Part shown: positions 46,418 to 52,403 of the stretch, in pieces
Layout: each line of letters starts with the position of its first letter
Position numbering within the stretch: the stretch's first letter is position 1
Made by a program: the position numbers and the translations under genes
Assembly: GCF_002285635.2 (NCBI RefSeq)
Contig: NZ_CP023049.2
Coordinates: 3,968,001-4,032,000 of the forward strand
Direction: 5' to 3'
DNA length: 64,000 nucleotides
Source: Chryseobacterium piperi
GTDB lineage: Bacteria; Bacteroidota; Bacteroidia; Flavobacteriales; Weeksellaceae
The notes under the pieces: generated by a model
Database searches by the model: none
What the model was told of the DNA's origin: nothing
The model's input: the letters and a program-made list of their open reading frames with translations, nothing else

Positions 46418-47434
46418 ATGGTCATAGACTTCAATAATCTCAAAATTAATAATTTACATCCACAGACTGAATTTGAAAAAAAAGTCATTCTTTTTTTAGA
46501 AAAATGGATGTCTGATTCAAAAACGGTGGAGGTCCAGACTTCCGGGTCAACAGGAGTACCAAAAATTTTCGAAATCGAAAAGAAGAAAATGGTCAATTCT
46601 GCGGTAATGACCTGTAATTTTCTGGGACTGAAAGAAGGGGACACAGCACTATTATGCCTGCCGGTAGAGTATATTTCCGGTAAGATGATGATTGTGCGCT
46701 CAATAGAACGAAAAATGAAGTTGATTGTTGCTGATCCTTCCTTAAAACCGGTTAAGGGTTTGGAAATGAATATTAATTTTTGTGCTATGACACCATTGCA
46801 GGTTGAAAACTCATTGGAAAAGTTGCCTCTTATCCAGAATCTTATTATTGGTGGTGCTGCAGTATCGGAGAGCCTTAAGAAAAGAATTGTACATTTGGAT
46901 ACTCACATTTATGAAACTTATGGGATGTCGGAAACACTTTCCCATATTGCTTTAAAGCAAATTACTCCTAAAGCTGAGCATTATTTCACAGCTTTTGAAA
47001 ATGTTTCCATCTCTAAAGATGAGCGTGGCTGTCTAAGGGTTTTTGCGCCCAATGTTAATGATGAGGTATTGCAAACTAATGACTTAGTTGATATCAAGGA
47101 TGGGAATCAGTTCAGGTTTTTGGGGAGAATTGATCATGTGATTAATTCAGGCGGGGCTAAAATATTCCCTGAAGAATTAGAAAACCTAGTGAAAAACAAA
47201 ATTTCGAATGAAGTCGTCTTTTTAGGATTAGAAGATGAAAGGTTAGGACAAAAACTGGTTTTGGTTATTGAAGGTCAACAATCTGATGAGGTTTTGCAAA
47301 AGGTGTCGGAAATTCAATTTGATAAAAATTTCCATAAACCTAAAAAAATCATTTTTATTGATGAAATCCCAAGAACGCCTAACGGTAAAGTAAGTCGTAT
47401 TGAATTAAGGAAAAAAATAGATAACAGCTTATAA
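46418..47434 (+). CDS. menE: O-succinylbenzoate-CoA ligase-like AMP-binding enzyme (MenE)
   Basis: The 338-residue acyl-CoA synthetase is short relative to most AMP-forming ligases, as is common for MenE of Bacteroidota. MenE activates o-succinylbenzoate in menaquinone synthesis. The motifs in order are QTSGSTGVPKIFEI near residue 39 (AMP-binding loop), YETYGMSETLSHIALKQ near residue 166, GRIDHVINSGGAKIFPEELE near residue 239 and PRTPNGKVSRIEL near residue 318, which carries the catalytic Lys. The substrate identity is inferred from length and pattern; no other men gene is adjacent. The start is the ATG at 46418, after GGAAAC. It forms an operon with arfB, 15 bp downstream. Confidence 0.85.
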   Translation: MVIDFNNLKINNLHPQTEFEKKVILFLEKWMSDSKTVEVQTSGSTGVPKIFEIEKKKMVNSAVMTCNFLGLKEGDTALLCLPVEYISGKMMIVRSIERKMKLIVADPSLKPVKGLEMNINFCAMTPLQVENSLEKLPLIQNLIIGGAAVSESLKKRIVHLDTHIYETYGMSETLSHIALKQITPKAEHYFTAFENVSISKDERGCLRVFAPNVNDEVLQTNDLVDIKDGNQFRFLGRIDHVINSGGAKIFPEELENLVKNKISNEVVFLGLEDERLGQKLVLVIEGQQSDEVLQKVSEIQFDKNFHKPKKIIFIDEIPRTPNGKVSRIELRKKIDNSL

Positions 47435-47449
47435 CATTATAACTAAGCC

Positions 47450-47842
47450 ATGAAAGATTTTTCAAAAGAACTCAGTTTCAAAACTTCCCGTAGCAGTGGG
47501 GCGGGAGGACAAAATGTAAATAAAGTTGAAACCGCTGTTACTGTACTTTGGAATGTTTCTGAGTCTGAATTTTTTAATGATGATGAAAAAGACCTGATTC
47601 AGTTTAAACTAAAAAACCGAATCAATGCTGAAGGTGTTTTATTTTTATCGGTTTCCGAGAGCAGAACTCAACTGATGAATAAAAACATGGCTATTGAAAA
47701 AATAATAGAGATTGTAAATAAAGCTTTAATAATTCCTAAAAAAAGAATAAAAACGAAGCCATCGAAAACACAAAAGCAAAAAAGGCTGGATACTAAAAAG
47801 AAACTGTCTGATAAAAAGGAAAATAGAAGATTTAAATTTTAG
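47450..47842 (+). CDS. arfB: Alternative ribosome-rescue factor ArfB (peptidyl-tRNA hydrolase)
   Basis: ArfB (YaeJ) frees ribosomes stalled on messages without a stop codon by hydrolysing peptidyl-tRNA. The 130-residue protein has the release-factor GGQ motif in SGAGGQNVNKVETAV near residues 17-31 and the basic, disordered C-terminal tail (from about residue 98: KKRIKTKPSKTQKQKR) that enters the empty mRNA channel. Length matches ArfB; peptide-release factors RF1 and RF2 are far longer. The start ATG at 47450 follows the menE stop by 15 bp, so it is expressed with menE. The functional link between the two is not evident. Confidence 0.93.
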   Translation: MKDFSKELSFKTSRSSGAGGQNVNKVETAVTVLWNVSESEFFNDDEKDLIQFKLKNRINAEGVLFLSVSESRTQLMNKNMAIEKIIEIVNKALIIPKKRIKTKPSKTQKQKRLDTKKKLSDKKENRRFKF

Positions 47843-47872
47843 TTGATCTGTTCGGAAAAAGTGCTACTTTTG
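47843..47872 (+). promoter_or_regulatory. Promoter of the outer-membrane protein gene at 47891
   Basis: TTG (47843-47845), 19-bp spacer, TACTTTTG (47865-47872); the ATG follows 18 bases later. Both boxes fit the consensus well, and the TTG begins directly after the arfB stop. Confidence 0.7.
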
Positions 47873-47890
47873 CCGAAATCTAAAAAATAA

Positions 47891-48538
47891 ATGATAAAAA
47901 AAATTACACTTTTAGGGATGTTTTCTATTTCAATAATGTCCCTTGCTCAGCAAAAGTTTTCAATTATTCCATCTGTTGGATATGCGTGGAGAACAGGTAA
48001 AACTCCAGCTAATTTATCAAGAGAAGTGAGTAATCATGTTAAAGGCTTGAAAAGCGGACTGAATTTTGACATTTCAGCATACTACCACTTGAAAGGAAAT
48101 ACTGCCCTTGGACTAAAATACTCTCATTTTACTGCATCTAGTAATTCAGACTTCAGAGTTCGAAATGATAATGGGCAAACTTTTTATGTAAATTTAAACA
48201 CAAGAGATAATATTAGCTTTGTTGGACCATCGTTTATGTATTCAAATTTTAATGATGAATCGAGACATAAGCTATATTTTGATATAGCATTAGGGGTAAT
48301 TTCTTATAGCTCGAATACAAATGGGATGAAAATTACGGGTTCAAACTTAGGTATGGATACCAATGTTGGATATCAGTATGCAATAACAAAGAATTTTTCG
48401 ATCGGTCCTAAATTTGGGTTTACAGCCGGTACATTGAGCCGTGTGAAAATGAATGGTACATCCATGGATCTTGGAGATAATCAAAAAGAGAGCTTACACA
48501 GAGTTTCTCTAAGTGCAGCCGCTGCATTCCGATTTTAA
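47891..48538 (+). CDS. Outer-membrane beta-barrel protein, unknown
   Basis: The 215-residue precursor has a signal peptide (MIKKITLLGMFSISIMSLAQ). The mature part has the alternating pattern of a small barrel: LKSGLNFDISAYYHLKGNTA, NISFVGPSFMYSNFNDES, NVGYQYAITKNFSIGPKFG, and ends SLSAAAAFRF with a terminal Phe. It resembles the OmpA-like or PorT-like outer-membrane barrels of Flavobacteria without belonging to a family I can name. It has a private promoter and is followed 26 bp later by the DHS-like gene, which has its own -7 box. Function is unknown. Confidence 0.75.
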   Translation: MIKKITLLGMFSISIMSLAQQKFSIIPSVGYAWRTGKTPANLSREVSNHVKGLKSGLNFDISAYYHLKGNTALGLKYSHFTASSNSDFRVRNDNGQTFYVNLNTRDNISFVGPSFMYSNFNDESRHKLYFDIALGVISYSSNTNGMKITGSNLGMDTNVGYQYAITKNFSIGPKFGFTAGTLSRVKMNGTSMDLGDNQKESLHRVSLSAAAAFRF

Positions 48539-48542
48539 GTTT

Positions 48543-48550
48543 TATCTTTG
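48543..48550 (+). promoter_or_regulatory. Putative -7 box of the DHS-like gene
   Basis: TATCTTTG matches TAnnTTTG, 14 bases before the ATG at 48565. Confidence 0.5.
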
Positions 48551-48564
48551 CAAAAATCAAAATA

Positions 48565-49539
48565 ATGAACAAGCCAATTTCTGAGTTTATAGAAAAATAT
48601 TACCTGCACTTTAATGCAGCTGCATTGGTGGATGCATCAAAAGGTTATGTTGCACATCTTAAAGATGGAGGGAAAATGATGGTAACTTTAGCAGGAGCAA
48701 TGTCAACTGCAGAGTTAGGAAAAATTTTTGCAGAGATGATCCGTCAGGACAAAGTAGATTTTATTTCTTGTACAGGGGCCAATCTTGAAGAAGACTTAAT
48801 GAATCTTGTAGCGCATTCTCACTATGAAAGAGTTCCGCATTACAGAGATCTTACAGCACAAGATGAATGGGATTTATTGGAAAGAGGTTTAAACAGAGTT
48901 ACCGATACATGTATTCCTGAAGAAGAAGCTTTCAGAAGATTACAAAAGCATATCGTAGATATCTGGAAAGATGCTGAAGCTAAAGGAGAAAGATATTTTC
49001 CACATGAGTATATGTATAAAATGATTCTTTCAGGAGTTTTAGAACAATATTATGAGATCCCGAGAGAGAACTCATGGATGATTGCTGCAGCAGAGAAAAA
49101 CCTTCCGATAGTAGTTCCTGGATGGGAAGATTCTACTATGGGTAATATCTTTGCTTCATACTGTATCAAAGGAGAGCTTAAAGCTTCTACTATGAAATCA
49201 GGAATTGAGTATATGATGTATCTTGCAGATTGGTATACTAAAAACTCTGCTGGAAAAGGAGTAGGGTTCTTCCAGATCGGTGGAGGGATTGCCGGAGATT
49301 TCCCAATTTGTGTGGTACCTATGTTGTATCAGGATATGGAAATGCATGACATTCCTTTCTGGTCTTATTTCTGCCAGATTTCAGATTCTACAACTTCTTA
49401 TGGTTCATATTCGGGAGCAGTTCCAAATGAAAAAATCACATGGGGTAAATTGGATATCACAACGCCGAAATTTATCGTTGAAAGTGATGCTACTATCTGT
49501 GCTCCATTGATGTTCTCTTATATTCTGGAGAATTCTTAA
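48565..49539 (+). CDS. Deoxyhypusine synthase family protein (DHS-like)
   Basis: The 324-residue enzyme belongs to the deoxyhypusine synthase fold. In eukaryotes and archaea it modifies eIF5A/aIF5A with spermidine-derived aminobutyl; bacteria have no eIF5A, and some bacterial members are reported to make homospermidine instead. Seen: AGAMSTAELGKIFAEMIR near residue 43 and SCTGANLEEDLMN near residue 68 (NAD-binding region), GFFQIGGGIAGDFPI near residue 232, and the Lys of ITWGKLDI near residue 293, in the position of the active-site Lys of eukaryotic DHS. Product here is unproven. The agmatine deiminase-like gene two units upstream could be related polyamine chemistry, but they are not in one operon. 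Confidence 0.88.
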   Translation: MNKPISEFIEKYYLHFNAAALVDASKGYVAHLKDGGKMMVTLAGAMSTAELGKIFAEMIRQDKVDFISCTGANLEEDLMNLVAHSHYERVPHYRDLTAQDEWDLLERGLNRVTDTCIPEEEAFRRLQKHIVDIWKDAEAKGERYFPHEYMYKMILSGVLEQYYEIPRENSWMIAAAEKNLPIVVPGWEDSTMGNIFASYCIKGELKASTMKSGIEYMMYLADWYTKNSAGKGVGFFQIGGGIAGDFPICVVPMLYQDMEMHDIPFWSYFCQISDSTTSYGSYSGAVPNEKITWGKLDITTPKFIVESDATICAPLMFSYILENS

Positions 49540-49577
49540 AATAATATTCTCACTACTTACTAGAGGAAAAATAATAA

Positions 49578-49604
49578 CAAACGCCTCATTTTTTGAGGCG
49601 TTTG
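49578..49604 (+). terminator. Terminator after the DHS-like gene
   Basis: Perfect stem CAAACGCCTCA / TGAGGCGTTTG with a T-rich loop, 38 bp after the stop. Confidence 0.88.
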
Positions 49605-49751
49605 TTTATGGAATACCTGTTTAAACAGCGAGGGGAATAAATAAAGCATCTCGCCCAGATTTCGGAGATCAGGCAGGTTATAAGTATGTGTATGTTTAAG
49701 TTAAGCCCAATAACGAACGTGATAATCAGTAGGAGAAATAAAGAAAAATCC

Positions 49752-49898
49752 CTAATCCATAGAATTAACCAGGACAAAATATCTGTAGGCTAAAATACCC
49801 TTTTGTACTTTAGTCAATGAACTTGGATCTTTATCACTTAGCTTGGGTAAAATCACTTTATTGATTTTATTCAATGCCCGGAAGAATGATTTTTTCAT
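49752..49898 (-). CDS. Small 48-residue basic conserved protein
   Basis: An ATG at 49896-49898 opens 48 codons ending in TAG at 49752-49754, giving a product that begins MKKSFFRALNKINKVILPKL and ends LAYRYFVLVNSMD. The pattern (MKK-FFR-LNKINK--LP followed by a mid K--K-Q and an aromatic pair near the end) is familiar from tiny Flavobacteria/Chryseobacterium proteins often annotated SsrA-binding protein, although they do not resemble the real SmpB. It is strongly basic at the N-terminus. It is too short for standard gene finding. Role unknown. It lies between the DHS-like gene and the alkyltransferase-like gene, opposite in strand to both. Confidence 0.7.
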   Translation of the reverse strand: MKKSFFRALNKINKVILPKLSDKDPSSLTKVQKGILAYRYFVLVNSMD

Positions 49899-49988
49899 AA
49901 CTTTATATTTTTAATGAGAAACATCATTGAGCTATTGATCATCCAAAAATGGTGCAAATCATTATTCCTATGCAAAATTTTTTAATAT

Positions 49989-50285
49989 ATGGACGAAATT
50001 TTCAAACAACAGGTTTATGAAATTGCGAAACTGATTCCTAAGGGACGTGTTTCCACCTATGGAGCAATTGCTAAAGCGGTAGGGTATCCCAATCATTCCA
50101 GGCATGTAGGAAAGGCAATGGGAGGTTGCCCTAAGGATGTTCCGGCTCACCGCGTAATTTCCAGTTCCGGAACTTTATCTGTAAAAGAATTTCAACCCAA
50201 ACTTGAAGCAGAGGGGGTTGTTGTTGAAAATTTTAGAATTAAGAATTTCAAAAAGCTTTTTTGGGATCCTTTGAGTGAATTGTAA
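49989..50285 (+). CDS. Alkyltransferase-like protein (MGMT family) with Ala at the active-site Cys position
   Basis: The 98-residue protein matches the DNA-binding domain of O6-alkylguanine-DNA alkyltransferases: PKGRVSTYGAIAKAVGYPNH near residue 17 with the Tyr, HSRHVGKAMGGCP near residue 36, including the Arg finger, and DVPAHRVISSSG near residue 50. In active enzymes that last motif is PCHR; here the Cys codon is GCT (Ala), so no alkyl transfer is expected. Such ATL proteins bind alkylated guanine and hand the damage to nucleotide-excision repair (UvrABC). Length is right for an ATL. The ATG at 49989 has 90 bp of leader from the divergent small gene. Confidence 0.92.
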   Translation: MDEIFKQQVYEIAKLIPKGRVSTYGAIAKAVGYPNHSRHVGKAMGGCPKDVPAHRVISSSGTLSVKEFQPKLEAEGVVVENFRIKNFKKLFWDPLSEL

Positions 50286-50287
50286 AC

Positions 50288-50668
50288 TTACTTTTTTCCT
50301 TTTAAGCTTCTTATCTCTTCATTTAGCTTCTGGTTTTCCACCTTTAATAAAGAAATATATTCCTGAAGGTTTTCTACAATAGACAGAGGTACTGTACTGT
50401 TATTATATTGATAAACACCAGATGCTGAACTGTCGTTAAATACAGGATGGTCATTATTAACAACGATTGAAGCTTCATCCTCTTCATAAATCTCTTCCAT
50501 CGTAACATCTAAGAAATTAGCTATTTTTTCCCATTCAGCTCTTACGATTTTTACATCTCCGCTTTCCTTTCTGCTGTAGTTGGAGACATCAGTAGCAATG
50601 ATATCAGCAATCTGCTGTTGAGTATATCCCTTTCTCTTTCTAATTGAACGTAGCTTTTCTTTTTGCAT
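50288..50668 (-). CDS. XRE-family regulator with C-terminal coiled coil
   Basis: The 126-residue protein has a Cro/C1-type helix-turn-helix at residues 5-60: LRSIRKRKGYTQQQIADIIA, then TDVSNYSRKESGDVKIVRAE and KIANFLDVTMEEIYEE. A linker follows, and the last 35 residues (about 90-125: SIVENLQEYISLLKVENQKL and so on) form a predicted coiled coil that would make dimers. It has no sensor domain, so control probably depends on abundance or a partner. It is divergent from the small exported peptide gene; 145 bp lie between the two starts and hold at least three ATACAA-type half sites. The first codon is the ATG at 50666-50668, after TTTTTGC. Confidence 0.88.
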   Translation of the reverse strand: MQKEKLRSIRKRKGYTQQQIADIIATDVSNYSRKESGDVKIVRAEWEKIANFLDVTMEEIYEEDEASIVVNNDHPVFNDSSASGVYQYNNSTVPLSIVENLQEYISLLKVENQKLNEEIRSLKGKK

Positions 50669-50678
50669 CTCACATTTT

Positions 50679-50746
50679 TATACAAATATGCAAAAAAAAT
50701 ATACAAATTGTATTGTTGTACACTAAAAACGCAAGAAATATACAAT
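50679..50746. promoter_or_regulatory. Operator-like ATACAA/TTGTAT repeat cluster
   Basis: The gap between the XRE gene and the peptide gene holds a perfect palindrome ATACAA-A-TTGTAT at 50701-50713, plus ATACAAA at 50680, GTTGTAC at 50715-50721 and ATACAAT at 50740-50746. These are spaced about 20 bp apart on one DNA face, which is the look of an autoregulatory operator for the adjacent XRE protein. Binding is inferred, not shown. Confidence 0.5.
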
Positions 50747-50813
50747 AGAATTATGCATTAGCAGAGTCATCTCTTTTTTAGTTTTGGAACACAACCAAAA
50801 AAACAACAACGCA

Positions 50814-51101
50814 ATGAAAAAATTATTATTAGTAGCAGCCATAGGGGTTGCCGGATTTATGAGTGCTAATGTTTCAACTAAAAGTGACATTAAATTAAAA
50901 GAAAGTACAGCCAGTGAAAGACAACTATATTTATTAGCTAGGGATTGGAAAATAGAATATGGTTATGGAGATAATGGAAGCGGCTGTTTAGTGTACGGAC
51001 GTTATCTGACAGGTGATAATGGGGAAACCATTTTTATCGCCTGTGGAAGATGTGTAGGGTTTGCTGAGATTTGTCCACCGGAAGGGGGAGCATTTGCTTA
51101 A
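50814..51101 (+). CDS. Small exported Cys-rich peptide, unknown
   Basis: The protein is 95 residues from the ATG at 50814, which follows an in-frame ATG 30 bases upstream and gives a signal-like N-terminus (MKKLLLVAAIGVAGFMSANV). Behind it is a Lys/Ser-rich linker, then a C-terminal region with four Cys: GSGCLVYGRYLTGD near residue 62 and IACGRCVGFAEICPPEGG near residues 76-93. The spacing CxxC then CX6C would suit two disulfides or metal binding. I do not recognise a characterised family; small secreted proteins of this look are frequent in Chryseobacterium. It is divergent from an XRE regulator and followed by a lipoprotein gene after 18 bp. Confidence 0.7.
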   Translation: MKKLLLVAAIGVAGFMSANVSTKSDIKLKESTASERQLYLLARDWKIEYGYGDNGSGCLVYGRYLTGDNGETIFIACGRCVGFAEICPPEGGAFA

Positions 51102-51119
51102 TACTGTAATAGATATAGG

Positions 51120-51419
51120 ATGAGATGTATTTTATTTTTATGCTTGGTTATGAGTTGTAGCAATGCTCGTGGAATTAAAGAAAAGGATTATAGTAATTAT
51201 TCATATGATTATTATAAAAGGCAAATAAGCAATTCTAAAAATAACGAGAGAATTAGTGTTTTTATTAATGGTAAGCTATCTACTATGGAGAAATTTCAGG
51301 AGCTTACCTCAAAAGATAAAATTAAAAATTTTGAAGTTATTAAAGATAGCACCAAAATAAAAGCAATGAATTATCCTTATGATAAAGTAAAAGCTTTAAT
51401 ATTTGCAACCAAAAAATGA
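51120..51419 (+). CDS. Small lipoprotein, unknown
   Basis: The 99-residue protein begins MRCILFLCLVMSC, a short signal peptide with lipobox LVMSC and Cys13 as the expected lipidated residue. The mature part is very polar and rich in Lys, Asn and Ser (for example KEKDYSNYSYDYYKRQI and FINGKLSTMEKFQELTSKD), with one hydrophobic stretch near the end (VKALIFATKK). I know no family. It starts 18 bp after the exported peptide gene, so they probably share one transcript. A stem with TCTCAAAAGC and GCTTTTGAGA follows at 51477-51510. The function is unknown. Confidence 0.65.
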   Translation: MRCILFLCLVMSCSNARGIKEKDYSNYSYDYYKRQISNSKNNERISVFINGKLSTMEKFQELTSKDKIKNFEVIKDSTKIKAMNYPYDKVKALIFATKK

Positions 51420-51476
51420 TTAATACGGCTATTTCAGAGGCATGGAGGATTTGATGTTCTACTTTGTGTTTACTCT

Positions 51477-51518
51477 TCTCAAAAGCTCTTATCTTTCTTT
51501 GCTTTTGAGATAGCTATT
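51477..51518 (+). terminator. Terminator after the small lipoprotein gene
   Basis: Perfect 10-bp stem TCTCAAAAGC / GCTTTTGAGA (51477-51486 and 51501-51510) followed by AT-rich sequence with TTTT, 57 bp after the stop. Confidence 0.65.
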
Positions 51519-51543
51519 TTACAATTGGAAATTATACATAGAC

Positions 51544-52260
51544 ATGATGAAAAAGATATATTGCGGGATACTACTTCTTAATTTTTTAGTGTTTTTTGCA
51601 CAGAAAATTTCTTTTAAATCGGATATACAAATTATTTATGATTTAGAATTTAGGTCAGATTCGACACAAGCTGTAAAAAGTAATGAAACGCTGTGTTTGT
51701 ATATTGGTGAAAAGCGATCTGTTTTTCAGGCCGAAAAGAAATATAAAGTAGATTCCATAGTTGCCAGTCAAAAAGTTACGATACTCCCTTCCAAACCTAT
51801 GTTTAGGGTTAATAATGTAATCTTTAAAAATTTAAAAAAATCACAGCTTACTTTTAGTGAAGCAATAGATAAGATTGTTTTTGGTTATGAGGAGCCGCTG
51901 GATATGAAGTGGAAGTTAGGAACTGATAAAAAAACGATTTTGACTTACGAATGTTATAAGGCTGAAACTACATTTCGTGGAAGAAACTATACGGTTTGGT
52001 ATACCAAGGATATTGCAATCCCTGATGGTCCCTATAAGTTTGCCGGCTTACCGGGGTTAATTCTGGAAGTATATGATGATAAAGATAATTTTCATTATAA
52101 ATTATTACAAATAATCAATCGTCCGAAAGAAATTTTATACAATACGAATATCCGTTTAGTAGATAGAAAAAAATTGTTAGAATCTAAAATTAGCCACGCT
52201 CAGAAAGATTTAAAAACTGTAATTAGATTCAACCCTATTGAAAAGACAGTTAATTTATAA
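51544..52260 (+). CDS. GLPGLI family protein
   Basis: The 238-residue exported protein starts with the signal peptide MMKKIYCGILLLNFLVFFAQ and carries the family-naming motif in AGLPGLILEVYDDKDNFHYK near residue 160. Upstream in the protein the usual WYTKDIAIPDGPYKF segment precedes it at about residue 145. GLPGLI proteins are found in Bacteroidota, often next to TonB-dependent receptors with carboxypeptidase-regulatory-like domains, but their function is not established; no such receptor lies nearby. The stop TAA at 52258-52260 follows NPIEKTVNL, a normal C-terminal pattern. The same frame stays open for another 45 codons, which may reflect a recently truncated tail. Confidence 0.88.
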   Translation: MMKKIYCGILLLNFLVFFAQKISFKSDIQIIYDLEFRSDSTQAVKSNETLCLYIGEKRSVFQAEKKYKVDSIVASQKVTILPSKPMFRVNNVIFKNLKKSQLTFSEAIDKIVFGYEEPLDMKWKLGTDKKTILTYECYKAETTFRGRNYTVWYTKDIAIPDGPYKFAGLPGLILEVYDDKDNFHYKLLQIINRPKEILYNTNIRLVDRKKLLESKISHAQKDLKTVIRFNPIEKTVNL

Positions 52261-52367
52261 AATAGAGTATTTGATAAGAAAATAGGTGTTTTTCATTTAG
52301 AATATAATTTTAATAATAATGTTGGTAATGTTGATTCTGATCCTTATGGTAAGGAAAGGATAATGAA

Positions 52368-52396
52368 AAAGCGGTATAGATCATCTACACCGCTTT
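52368..52396. terminator. Bidirectional terminator between the GLPGLI gene and htpG
   Basis: Near-perfect 29-bp palindrome AAAGCGGT-A-TAGAT-C-ATCTA-C-ACCGCTTT between two convergent genes, ending 8 bp before the htpG stop codon. Confidence 0.8.
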
Positions 52397-52403
52397 GATT
52401 ATA

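Noticed and set aside
49586..49777. Minus-strand 63-codon frame after the DHS-like terminator
   Set aside because: It overlaps the terminator and the better supported 48-residue gene in another frame, and its Cys/Ile-rich content is that of AT-rich noise.
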